A DNA stretch of 64,000 nt from Ulota crispa (Eukaryota > Streptophyta > Bryopsida > Orthotrichales > Orthotrichaceae): positions 8,806,501 through 8,870,500 of the forward strand of contig OY987244.1 of the NCBI GenBank assembly GCA_963920765.1, written 5' to 3'. The notes beneath the pieces are model-generated. The model had not been told where the DNA came from and searched no databases. It saw only the letters and a list, made by a program, of their open reading frames with translations. Position 1 is the stretch's first letter; each line of letters opens with the position of its first letter. Both the position numbers and the translations under genes were made by a program. Positions 46,447-58,600 of the stretch are shown here, piece after piece.

Positions 46447-46811
46447 TTAACCCCTAAACGTCAAGGAGGACAAAAAACATCCTCTATTTATGAAAAAAGA
46501 GTCTGTGATTCAGAAAAAAGTTGTTTTTCATCTAATTTTTGTTCAGAAGTGACCATAAACACATGGTCCGTCATGGAAGACAAAAAATCACCTCTTGAGA
46601 TGCATTCATTTTTTTGTAACCCAAATTGTGATAAAATTCAGAAACATGGTGTTAGCTCCAAGCTGCCCTTCTTGCAATTTTCATGTGGGCACCATGCACT
46701 GTTGACTTTTCCAAATTTTTGAAGCAATACTATTGGTGCCCATGTGCAAAACACTGTAGAATGCTACAGGCAGAGCAAGCCACGGTTATCCATCCATCCT
46801 TTAAGGGTTAA
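46447..46811. mobile_element. TTAA-flanked MITE (365 bp)
   Basis: Left TTAACCCCTAAACGTCAAGG, right complement TTAACCCTTAAAGGATGG. Clean TTAA on both sides. No coding sequence. Confidence 0.68.
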
Positions 46812-47902
46812 ACAATATAAGAGGGGTGTAATTGTACACGCCATCTCCTTTGAGACAAAATTGAGGCGACCACTCCCCTGCAAATATGCGTTCTAGTTCA
46901 ACTAGTTTCTCAGTGATGCTAGTATTTTCGTGGAAAGTCCTCCAGATTGCCTTTCCAATACATATTTTTCAGAGTTGAGTGCAAAAAATATTGCATCAAA
47001 CTGAGGTTGTCATCTAACTGATAATGACTATGATTCGATACGATTTGTTTTCTCTTCTTTTTTGCTTACACTGTGTACCAAAGATATTTAGTCAATCGTA
47101 TTTATTATTTCATACTAGAATAAATTTAAGTATTTTCTTGGTTCACAAACTTGAATACACTATTGGTGTAATTCTTTTTTAACTTGGCCTTCCATTCTTC
47201 ATACGTCATTTGAATTATTTGAAGGTGCTCAGTCTTTCAAGTTCTATTTTATAAATTACTTTCGAGAGATAATAAAACACTTTATCTAACTCAAGCTCTT
47301 TTATAAAATTTGGTTTTAATTGAATTTCCATAACTAATAGCCTAAATGCACATGTTTGTGTTCTTTGAGGGAGATAAAAACCACTCATAATTTATACTAT
47401 GATGAAGCTTGAAAACCTTGAAATTGATGGTGTGGCATCTAAACAGGAATCCACACAAATTCTTCACTTTTTCCGAGGTCTCATACTACATCTCCCTCAA
47501 CCACTATGTAAGTCAAATACTTTGTTTTGCTTTGCATGTACTTTGATTTTTATGATCACATTTTTTTATGAAGATTATGTGCATAAAAAATAACTCATAA
47601 TTCCATGACATGCATGGATTCTATCTATTTTATTATTTATAAATGAATCATAAATTGAGTATCAATACTCTAGTACTCTAGTATGCTTGGAGATAGGCAT
47701 TTCCTGGTAAAAGTTACCAACTATAAGAGGCTAAAGCATTTCCTGGTAAAATTACCAACTATGAGAGACTAAAGATAATTCAACGTTGAATTTTCAGAGT
47801 AAAAATTAATGTAATACTTTAAGGAAGTAAGGTCTTGAAAACTAAATTTGAAAATATTTTGTGAATATAACGATTAATCATTGTTTCTCGTGAAAGCTTC
47901 TT
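46812..47902. other. AT-rich spacer
   Basis: A 64-codon frame from ATG at 47399 has no recognisable domain. TTTCCTGGTAAAA and ACCAACTATGAGAG words repeat near 47700-47775 (about 47 bp period, two copies). No gene supported. Confidence 0.45.
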
Positions 47903-48142
47903 TTAACACCTAAATGACAAGGCACCTTTTGCGACCAATACAGTACAGTGTATTTTTCTTGTATTTGGAGTACATACACATTTTATTACATTTTAGATTA
48001 ACAAAGAAGTTAGAATATAGATCAATGTTGTTCTAGTGAGGTAGTCAAGATCCCAAATTTACAAAAATTGTTGGTAGTAAATATTAGTTATATAGCAATG
48101 TATACAGTATGTATAATAGTAGCCTTGTCCTTTAAGGGTTAA
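47903..48142. mobile_element. TTAA-flanked MITE (240 bp), short subfamily copy 2
   Basis: Left TTAACACCTAAATGACAAGG, right complement TTAACCCTTAAAGGACAAGG: an inverted repeat of about 22 bp with a few mismatches. Collinear with 35323-35556. Confidence 0.75.
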
Positions 48143-49092
48143 CACAAGAGGCGCAAAATGTTACAATTGTTAACAAAACACGTCCTGCTACATATTTAAT
48201 TACATGTAAAACTTGATTCCTCTACAAAAATAATAGACTCTCAAAAACTTTGTTTAGCTATCTTTGTTATAAAGTAGCAGGTGTTTGACTCAATATTCTC
48301 TCATAACATCAAAAATTCAAATGCTCTATCATGAAGCATTTAGTGTCAAGCATTGGGTGGTTTTTGGTCACCAAAAATTCAAAATTCAAAAAGAGGAGAA
48401 GAAGAAGAAAAGGCAAAGAAAGGGAGGGTGAAAAATCACAAGAAACTAAGTGACTGCTTAAAGGGCAAGCAAGTCATTATAGTAACTTAAATTAGTTTTA
48501 CATTTATACTTGTACTAGTACAATATATAGGCACACACTTTGAGCAAACCCGGGTGGATAACTTAACGCATTTTAGATTTGACGTGCAGCATAACATAGA
48601 GAGAAGTTTATTCTTTTGAGATAATAATTATAAAAAATTTACAACTAAGAAAGGGTTCATTCAAATGGCAAAATTGAGTATAAGTAATATAGGTAGGTTT
48701 TAAACATGTCTCGTTACTTTTTTTACAAGTAATTAAGGAGCAAGTATCATGGAGTATCATATGGTCCTACTATATTTATGGTGGATATAGGGTATCCAAT
48801 GTTCCAATGAGGGTGCTAGGTGTTGAGTGATGAAAAATGAGGGCAACAAAAGCGGATGAATGGTTAGGTTTTACTTCACTTTTGGGTCATGGTTTTGTTG
48901 CTTGATGTTAGGGTGCACGTTCTAGCCTTCCAAGTTTTAGCTTGTTTCATTTGGCTTGTGCGCAATAGGGTTTTTTTAATACATACATGTAAATGGAGTT
49001 CATTCACATGCTTTGATTCTTATTTGATTTACACTTGAATTTTTGGAGTGAAGAGGCATTTCTAATTGCATTGTAAATTTCCATGAAGGATT
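48143..49092. other. AT-rich spacer
   Basis: No gene or bounded repeat seen. A short purine run GAGGAGAAGAAGAAGAAAAG lies near 48394. Confidence 0.5.
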
Positions 49093-49224
49093 CACTACAA
49101 GAAAACCATGGTCGAATCTACAAAATAGTTGACAAATATTGTGACCTAATCTACAGTATATTGTAGATTAGGTCACAATCTTTGTCAATTTTTTTGTAAA
49201 CTTGACCATGGTTTTCTTGTAGTG
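49093..49224. mobile_element. CACTA-type MITE, intact (132 bp)
   Basis: Perfect 20-bp inverted ends CACTACAAGAAAACCATGGT / ACCATGGTTTTCTTGTAGTG, with ATT duplications at 49090-49092 and 49225-49227. The whole element is a hairpin centred on CTACAGTATATTGTAG. Confidence 0.9.
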
Positions 49225-49743
49225 ATTTGATCTTTGTCTTGAAATTACTTATGAAAGCATATTGCATGCATACCCTTACCCCTAAAGCCTAAATTGTCAA
49301 ATTACTTAACAATTCAAAATTTTCAATTATAAAGAAGATAGCCTAAGAAAAAAAATGCTTAGCCCTTTTAAGTAACTAAAGAGTACCCTAAAATTGGTCA
49401 TTTGACCCAATTATATAATCATAGAGACCCTTCTATTTGGCCCAAGGAACTAAATAGCCCCCCCATAAATTAACCTCTTGCCGCACGTGGGGTACCCAAC
49501 ATAAAAAGAGTGATCCACCCAAGTGCGCAAATTGGACATGCACGGGTAATGTAACTTTCAACTTTATAGAAAATCAATATTTCACAAATCAATTGGTCTA
49601 GAATCTAGTCTTCATGTGCTTTACAAAAACCAATATCTCACAATTGGTTTAGAATTTAACCTTGATGTATAAAAATTTTGGGTTTTTCTAAAACCAAAAA
49701 TAGTAGTTGCCTTCATCATAATGTTACTCTTTAATATTTTGCT
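49225..49743. other. AT-rich spacer before the gap
   Basis: A lone family-like end TTACCCCTAAAGCC occurs near 49268-49281 without a partner in range. No gene. Confidence 0.45.
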
Positions 49744-49943
49744 NNNNNNNNNNNNNNNNNNNNNNNNNNNNNNNNNNNNNNNNNNNNNNNNNNNNNNNNN
49801 NNNNNNNNNNNNNNNNNNNNNNNNNNNNNNNNNNNNNNNNNNNNNNNNNNNNNNNNNNNNNNNNNNNNNNNNNNNNNNNNNNNNNNNNNNNNNNNNNNNN
49901 NNNNNNNNNNNNNNNNNNNNNNNNNNNNNNNNNNNNNNNNNNN
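49744..49943. other. Assembly gap (200 N)
   Basis: Exactly 200 N, the usual placeholder for a gap of unknown size. It abuts a TA microsatellite, a likely cause of the break. Confidence 0.99.
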
Positions 49944-49951
49944 AGGACGTT

Positions 49952-50250
<299 letters not shown>

Positions 50251-51640
50251 AGTTGAAATCCTCCCACTTAATAGTTTAGATTATTATAATTTTTATGAAT
50301 GTTGTAACTAACAATTCAAAGAAAGTTTTAAAGTACCAAAAAATGGAACACTCAAGTACCATGTGCAAACTTTTTTTCCTTCATTCTTGTTTTACTTTTT
50401 AAAATCGATTAGCCTTGACAAATTTATACAAGCAAAAATCACAAGTTAAGAAGAGGGAAGGTAACTTAAGAAAAGTACCATGTAACCCTTATTTTATAAA
50501 GACCCATGTAGTTATTGCATTAAAGTAACACGTACGATGTGAATGTGGGAGCCTGGTTCACAGATACATAGCTTACGTGTACCAAATAAAGTAAACTAAA
50601 AAATGCTCATATGAACCAAATTAAATCTCGATTGTTAGTAACTCTCTACAACATAAATTTGGTTTAATGATAAGGACCATATATATATGCTTTACAACAA
50701 TCTTAAGTAGTAGTGGCATTTCACCATTTCCAAACTTTGTCAAACAAGAGTTTGTATTAATAGAGCAAGTCATGCCAAGTAACATTTTATCAAATGAATA
50801 CACAATTCTGATGTATTTTTTCACATGCAAAACAACGTGGCATAGGCGTTAAGACTCTAACTCAGGAAACTTCCATGATGACCCCAATTTGAAAATCCTA
50901 GAAATGACAAACATTTTTACATTTTTACTTTGCAAACTTGTTTGTTGTTTATGAGTTTTACAATTTTGGACATGAAAGTTTGCTTGAACTCACTTATTCA
51001 AAATGAAGGTCAGCTTTGCAAGACGAGGTATTTAGAAGATTTCATTTCACGCCAACTCAAAAACTGCTTGAATGAGCATTTACATATATGCATCAAAGAC
51101 GGTTGCTAGGAGTATCATATGGAAAAGTTGTCAGTTGGACGCAATTTTTATTCAGCAATTCTATTTCATCAATTGGAGCACTACAGCTTCATGTGCCTAG
51201 CAGCATTTAATTTTTCTTTCAAAGTTTTGCCAAAATCTTATCTCAATTGGTGATTGGCTACCATAAACTAAGAAAATTGAGTGAAAAAAATGAATGAAAT
51301 TGCCAAATCCCTTCCCAAGCAAACACCAAGTTCATCACACAAAAATTGAATGAAAGCAACTAAATTAGTACTAGATTTTATGGATGAACGTGCATAAGTC
51401 GTTGATTTTATTCATTTCTATCCAAAACTCCTTACCTGTTAGCATTGTTGAGTGCGTGTTGCGCGACCAACAAAAATTACAGAATTAAAAGCCTGGTGCT
51501 GAGGTACTTCATATCTAGGCCATGGACATACACAGGCGGGCAGATTTGTTTCAGGCAAAACACAATTAACAGCAAGCGGCAAAGTCAGGAATACTGTAAA
51601 AGAGCACTCAAATGATGCAGCAACGAAGCTGACAATCAAA
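50251..51640. other. Spacer downstream of the HMA gene
   Basis: AT-rich and without recognised genes. 51439-51639 is open on the minus strand but lacks ATG and any known domain. It lies beyond the likely poly(A) signal of the HMA gene. Confidence 0.45.
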
Positions 51641-51645
51641 AGGTG

Positions 51646-51656
51646 TTTATTTTATT
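51646..51656 (-). terminator. Likely poly(A) signal of the HMA gene
   Basis: Two overlapping AATAAA hexamers on the minus strand (AATAAAATAAA), about 300 nt past the stop codon. The hexamer is known to act in plant 3' ends; use here is inferred. Confidence 0.5.
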
Positions 51657-51953
51657 TGATCATATTTATAACCCATTTTGAAGAACAATGAATCAGAAGC
51701 TTGTAACAATTGCCTCTCTGCACAATCACTTTGTATAAGTTACACTCAATCTTCAAGCGTAGCACACGCCGCAAGGAGCGCTAATTCTCCAATTAATCAA
51801 TGGAGCTCAAACACTCAATCTTATATAATAATATAACTGTTAGTGCATTATTCATCTGTTCTCTACAAATGTCTGACACTATATCCACGATCATATAAGC
51901 TCAAGACCAAAATCGATATTTTTATGACAGGTGAAGACAGACGTCAGCGCGCT

Positions 51954-53020
51954 TCAGTAGTAACCATAGAAGGGATACTCCTCCACTGCCTCCTCAGTGT
52001 AATACTCTTGAGCAAATGGTGGAACAGTGGTGTACGGAGTTGGCTGAGGCATATAGCTGAACGATGAGCTTGAAGAACGACGAAGCTCGGGAGGATAACC
52101 TCCGTTGAAAACCTCGTCATCGTAGTAAGAACCGTAGTAATTGTTGTTGTTTGTGTGAGGACGAAGGTCAATGTCGTCGTCGTAGTATCCATGCTGCGAG
52201 TTTCTGATTGGGCGTGCTAGACGCATGTTGGAGTAGGCAATTCCATCGTCGATAGAACCATAGTTGTTTCGGAAACCGGAGCTGGTGGAGCTGCGAGACG
52301 GCAGGCGGTTGTAAGTGACTTGGTTGGGAGATGCACGATACACAGTAGCTTGCTGTCGTGAATGGCGCCTTGTAGAGGAACTTCGGTTGCCTTGGTGGTT
52401 GGGGTTTACGGTTGTGCCACAGAACTGGGATTTCTTCTTGATGCGCTTCATCTTCTTCAGCGCTTGGAGAGGATTGATGAAGCCTGCGACTATCACTCTC
52501 TTGGTGAGCTGATCGGCATAGATTTCGTGTATTCCGTTCATCTCCATGAGCTCTTCGCGGACTTTCTCCTCGCACTTAGCACAGCACATGGGTACGCTGA
52601 ACTCGTATGTCTGCAGGGACAATGACTGCGTTTAGATTCTCACATTGTTTTAAGTTCTAATTATGTGGTAAATTAGCGCAAAGACTGAGAGACCACCCAT
52701 CCAGACCTGCACAATCAACATTACACATGTATGACAGTGGGAGGCATACCGGTGGGGTTCGGCCCGAGGTAGGATACTCGAACTCTTCCTGGCAGTCATA
52801 TGGAAGCTCGAGTTGGTCATTTTTCAGCCAATGTGGCTGGTTTCGTCTGCCAAAAAACTGCAGCAAAAGATATAATCAGGGTTAAATTCCACCATCGCCA
52901 TAACTGGCTACATCAATCACAGCTAACCGAAGGCAACACTCATGTATACATCACAATCTGCTAAAAGAATTACAGGAAATTGGGGAAGAGAAGACATACC
53001 TCGTTCATCTGCATTGCCAT
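51954..53020 (-). CDS. Heavy-metal-associated (HMA) domain plant protein, three coding exons
   Basis: The HMA fold binds soft metal ions such as Cu, Zn or Cd through two Cys. Plant HPP/HIPP proteins of this type are implicated in metal handling and stress or pathogen responses. Exons on the minus strand: 53020-53000, 52857-52750 and 52610-51954 (21, 108 and 657 nt), all phase 0; donors GTATGT and GTATGC, acceptors GCTGCAG and CCTGCAG. 261 aa. Residues 1-43 are a variable N-terminus (MAMQMNE then FFGRRNQPHW). HMA domain is at about 45-106, with M51, C53 and C56 of the MxCxxC motif and the basic end KKMKRIKKKSQF. The C-terminal half is low in complexity: Ser/Arg, then Asn/Tyr/Asp-rich, ending EEYPFYGYY. 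No CaaX box, so it is an HPP rather than a prenylated HIPP. The first ATG of the predicted leader is the start. Specific metal and function are unknown. Confidence 0.92.
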
Positions 53021-53206
53021 ACTCAAAGGATGGTCTGGATAGTGGCGATCGATGGCACACAAACAGTAGATGAGTATACTCAGTTACTCGAAGGTCAAGC
53101 GATGTCCCTATGGTTCTCTCTTCCAAGTGGATGCTCAGTAGTAGCAAAGAGAGCTCAACAATCGAAGCTCAGTAGCTTCCGATGAATAAACATTGAAGCA
53201 GCAGCG

Positions 53207-53214
53207 TTTATATA
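53207..53214 (-). promoter_or_regulatory. TATA box of the HMA gene
   Basis: TATATAAA on the minus strand, about 190 nt before the start codon. This places transcription initiation near 53180 and gives a leader of about 160 nt without upstream ATG. Spacing and sequence are typical of plant Pol II promoters. Confidence 0.72.
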
Positions 53215-53903
53215 GGGCATGAGAAAGCGCGTTTCCAGCAAGGGGCAGATTTGTACAGCTCATCATTGAGGTGAAGAATCACCACATGGGGCGGTACCGT
53301 GAAGGACAAGAGATTATGCACGACTCTTCAACAGCAAAAGAGAAAAGAGGGAGAAGCGTGCAAGGGCGGTGCGGTGCAACAGCTGGTGGCCCTGGCAGCT
53401 AAGGTCTTCGAAAAAAATGATACTCTTGCTCGCACGTTGCTGTCACAATTCTTACAACGATCGTTGCCAACTTGCACAAGTACCAACGACTGAGAGAGAA
53501 TAGCCAAGAAAAATCCCGTTCCTCATGCATCTAGAGCCACACAACAGAGAGGCGCTGGAATGTAGGTCCCTGGAGACTAGCTCTGTGTGCAGCCTACAGT
53601 CATTCTTCCCAGACATCGATGAAGCATGTACTCACTCCGTGTAAATCTGTCCGGACTCCGTAATTCTGACAGCGGAACTTCCAAGGTGAGCGAGGACCGA
53701 TGAGCTCCCAACACCGGATCTAGCTGCACGTCCATGTCATGCATGCGTTGGAATCGAAGTGTACCGTTCTGGCACCGTCTAGTCAGTCAGTGATTGTAGG
53801 ATCAGTAGGTGATCCTTACTTACTACAACTTTGAATAATGGGAATGCATTTGGTAATGTGATGATTATTCTAGTTATGGGAAGAAACGTAAATGTCAGTG
53901 GTG
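53215..53903. other. Upstream region of the HMA gene
   Basis: G+C is higher than in the spacers up to about 53800, consistent with a promoter region or a neighbouring unannotated transcript. No ORF of note. Confidence 0.4.
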
Positions 53904-54035
53904 ACTCTGCATTTTGAGCAAGGTGGCAATCAGGCAGTATGTGAAAAACTCTGCATTTTGAGCAAGGTGGCAATCAGGCAGTATGTGAAAAACTCTGCAT
54001 TTTGAGCAAGGTGGCAATCAGGCAGTATGTGAAAA
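53904..54035. repeat. 44-bp tandem repeat, three identical copies
   Basis: ACTCTGCATTTTGAGCAAGG and the next 24 bases repeat exactly three times. Identity between copies indicates a recent expansion. Not coding. Confidence 0.96.
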
Positions 54036-54886
54036 AGTGGCAATCTAATCCATGTGGACCTGGCTAGATTCAAAGTAAAAAACTCTGTCCAAAGCATGCA
54101 AGGCAAGTGAGCGTCCTTCACACATCCACGACTGGTTCTTGGTTTTTGATTTTTGTCATGTGATAATTTCAATGGGTCTGATGGGAAATGGCAACTTGCT
54201 CTCTCTCCTTTATTGAAGACTTCATTTTCCTAGTGGCCGCCCCTTAAAGTATCACAGCAAATTAGTGGTAGCTGTGCGTGGAAGTGAATACGCAGTCCTA
54301 CTTTTGAGTTGTCGTATTGCGTGACAGCAGCCATGAAAGAAAAAAAAGAGAAAATACGTGGCTCTGCCGCTATAGAGACCGCACCTGTCAATGTTGCGCA
54401 TCAGACTCCAAAACGTACAAAAGTTTAGTCTATTTGTGGTAGGTGATATTCCTACCTTTGAGCTAGGTATGACAAATTGTATGATAGAGTGTGCATGGAC
54501 ATAGTATAGACCTAGTCTAGACTTTATGTACATAGAATGGACATCATAGACATAGAATAGAATGAAAGGTATGTCAAATCAAGGAATCAATGTTTTGTGG
54601 TTCAAGAAGTAGCTTGAAAATTGAATTCTCTATATTTATTATTTTGTTTTTTTTAATAGATCCTCATTCAGTGTTTTTTTAGTTGCAACTTTACTCATTT
54701 GCTACAAAAATCTTAGTCTAGAATACAAGAGTTGAAAAGTGACCAAATCCAAGACATGTAGTGGATTCACTTGTTGGAAAGTAATTGCCATAAAATTTTG
54801 AAAACCAAACAAAGAAATTAAAATGAGTATTTAAGTATTATTTTGTAGGTTTGATGTAGAGAAAGATGTGCATAAATGATACTATT
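54036..54886. other. Spacer
   Basis: No gene recognised. ATAGAC/ATAGAATGGACAT words recur near 54500-54560. Confidence 0.45.
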
Positions 54887-55693
54887 GGCCAATGGCACAA
54901 TCAGGGTACCCCCGCAAGGACTTGCCGGACCTCCGGAAAGGACTTTTTCTTGAGGAGTTCAGATTATTTTTGTTTAGGTAAAATTTTGAACTTGCAAGTG
55001 ATGCAACATTTTTCTTAAGCTTTCCTTACGTTAAGACATTCATTTAGAAAGTGTTCCTTCCATCAAAAGGACTTTCTTGATCTTTTTTCACACCATAAAA
55101 GTGATTAGAACCCAAATGTCTTGATGTGGACAATTTTTGACTTGTAATTTATAATGGCTCTCTAAAATGAATTATTAACTTTTTGATCGTTTTGACCACA
55201 TGTGCACCTAGAAAGAAGTATATGTGCATGCTTTGGCCACTTTTAAAAAAAAATTCAAATTTTTAATGTTCTTTATAGGGCATGGAAAAACTCGCATGAA
55301 AGTGTCCCTAAAAGAATTCATAACAACTAGTTTTAATAATGTATGGACTAATACACTTCAAATTCATGGACCATAGAAGCTTGCATAACTATAAATGCAT
55401 TCACCTAATTCCTACTAACCAAATTTGTTGTCTGAATGAGTCCTTTACTTCATTTTTATGAATTGAGACAGTTCCGGAACTTCTCACATAATCGCTCATT
55501 TAGACATGATAACATTCATCATTTGAAAAAATGTATTTTATTTCTTCTAATCTACAAGTATAAGCAACTTCTTGCCAAAAAAATAAATAGCAAAGCACTA
55601 TCTAGTAAGATGTAATAGATAGCAAAAGTATCATGGGTATGGCCAAATCAAAGTTAAGGAGTCCTTTTTGGGTACCCTGATCGTGCCATTGCC
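54887..55693. mobile_element. TIR element of about 807 bp with CTATT flanks
   Basis: Left AATGGCACAATCAGGGTACC (54891), right GGTACCCTGATCGTGCCATT: inverted ends of about 21 bp with one mismatch, plus GG(C)C outside. Direct CTATT at 54882-54886 and 55694-55698. The interior has no readable transposase. Superfamily not determined. Confidence 0.65.
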
Positions 55694-58600
55694 CTATTAG
55701 AAAGACAAGGGTCTCCATTCTTAAGATTAAGTGTGGTCACTGAATGAATTATTCTTGCTAAACTATCTATATTGACTATATGATTGTTAATATACATTGG
55801 AATCTTAAAAAAAAAGTTGAAAGTATATTTGTATGATAGGTAAGTATATGTGAGTGTATTTGAGTGCATTGAAATTTTCTTTTAACTATACACAAGATCC
55901 ACATTAGGAAATCTTGAGCCCTCAAAGAGTCCCCTCCAAAGTTTAGAAAATGATCCCAAGATATGTACTTATTGCAACAAACAAATCACTAATCAACCTA
56001 ATCCCTTATTTTTTGCCCACCTTTTGAGTTCAATGTAATCATGAATTGATGAAAGTTGTATTATTATGCGATCCCAATTGAACAAAGCTATGAATGCGGA
56101 TTTACTATAGAACCATAAATTCTATCAGTTTACTCTATTTGAAGACATGAGTAAAGTACTTGGATAATGACTACTAAGTACATCTACAAATTTCATGAGT
56201 GCAATGCCTTTTGTATTGTTTTGAATTGTGCATGTGCTTAAGGTCTTTTATACAAGATATCAATAGATATGATTGATTTTTTGTGCATGCCTAGTCCCAA
56301 ATAATATCTTGCTTTGTCAAATATTGGGATCTTGGAGGGCTCAAATTTTTCCGAATGCTTGGTTTTCTTTTTATACCCTTTTTTATATTTACACAAAAAT
56401 GAAAGGAAATTGATTTATCATGTAGGCTTTGAAATGGTTTTTTTAATTTTCATTTTGACTATAAAGTGATATTGTTTTTGCATTTTTTGAAATGCATAAA
56501 GCCTCATTTTAATGTGATGAAAATTTTGGATTAAAGTGTTCACAAGTAAAATTGTGGTCCATACTAATCATTAGAAATAATTAAGGGAGACATGAATCAA
56601 AGTGAAAAACATTGGAGGATGTTAAAACCACTTAATTCAAAAGAAAATTTATTTCACTTTTAAATTAATAGTGCATTGAATTTTACATTGGAACTTTAAC
56701 CTAGAATCTTCTAATAAAATTGAAACTTCTAACAAACCTTTTGAATCTCCCAACTACTTTTCAAATCTCCAAATAACTTCATTGTAACAATAAAGGAAAG
56801 AGAAAACAACTTTACATTGTTATAAACTTATACTAAAAGTTTTCATTGTTGTTATTGAAATATGTTATTGGTATATATATGTTCCAAAATATAATAGAAA
56901 AAGAAAGAGCTTACTCACATCTTACACAAATTTCCCTTTGTATAGAAAATGCTTTTTTTTTTCTTAGGAAAATAATAAATATTCAAGATTAATTTGATAA
57001 TGCATTTACATATATACATTCTATATTATAGTATCTCTTCATTTTCATACTTTAAAATTTAAAAGTTGAAACATGTTATTGTGTTACATAATTTGTAATG
57101 AAAATATCTTAAACCTAATATCTTTTGCCATCCAAATTCAAATCAAGTCAAAATTTTAAATTGCACACTCCTTCTTTAGAACAATGGAAATACCAAGAAG
57201 ATTTTGTGAAGACTTCATTGTTGATAGCATAGACTATATAGATTTGATCACATGTGAATGATATGATATGTGTTGTCACAAAAATTTATGACAACTCAAT
57301 GACTATGAAAATTTAATTTGTGTGTGTTGTTGTAATCTTGAATGGCAAAATAAGCTTCTTTCAAATTTAACACTTATGCTTTGTTATATTCATATTTTTT
57401 TTATTCCTTGTAAAAACAATTCTTTAGGATGGAATGTTTTTTGCCTAAAAATCTTTTAAATGTATGAAATGATTAAATGACACTTTTTTCAAAGGCTATT
57501 TTTGTCTAAACAAAACCTACTAATATCTAATGTTCTAATTTGTACAAACTTCACACATAGACTATTTATTTTGATTTTTCTCTATAAAAAATTTGAAAAG
57601 TTTGATAGTTTTAATTTTTGATGAATAAAAATTACATGAAATTTTTGATATAAACCTTACTTTGAAAACCCTCAACCTTGGGGAGTGCACTCCCTTCTTT
57701 TTTCTGATACATGTGCGAGCAAAGGAAGGGTTATTATAATTGCCTTCGTCATAAATTTTTGACATGACTTGGAAATAAATTAGTATTGTTGTAATGGATT
57801 TGGAGTTTTTATAAATAATCAATGATAGAGCATAATAATGAATATTATATCTTTTTTAAATCTATCATAGTCTTGCCAATTTTCAATAAAAATATCTATA
57901 CTAGGGTTAGTATTTAGGTTAGTAGAAGTATTATAGCTTTTGGAGAGTATCTAAAAAGAGGATCCAATGTCTGCTATTTTCCATCTGGTTTAGAATTATA
58001 TATAGTGAAGTACTACGCGAAAGGCGTCATTACAGCATGGAGAATGAACCAAAAAAATTGTGTCTAACCTTTGGTCTAGGGTTTACTTTGGGATTGCACA
58101 AGAGTATGTGGCAACATGCACATGTATTTACAACTACAATACAAAAGTCACTCTTGTTTTGTATATCAATTTTTGCATGTGAAGTTTCCAAACTGGATCA
58201 AGTGTATTAGTGTATGCAAAAAAACTCTTGTCATTTTGTATTTATAATAAACATAAGGTATACAAAATATCATAAGAATTTTTTTAAATGAAACCTAGGA
58301 TATATGAAATTTTCAAAGTTTAGAAATTGAGATAAATATAGCCCTATAGTAATCAATTTTTTTACCTACATAACCACCCTCTTATAGGGGTCTTGAATGC
58401 AAGGTACCTACGAATACCCTATATAGTGCATCCCCAAGCCCTCAACAAGTTCCAATCTTGAATAAATGTTGATAGATAAATTACAATTTAAAAACAACAA
58501 GCAAACTATCTAGATCATGTATGGAATACAATGGTTTATTAGATATAGATGGGCATTTTCAAGATTGGAATAGAGTCTTGCCATTGAAAATTGTTTGCCC

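Noticed and set aside
52923..53147. Upstream open frame overlapping the HMA gene start
   Set aside because: Its first codon is TTG. The predicted leader has no ATG before the main start, so there is no conventional uORF.
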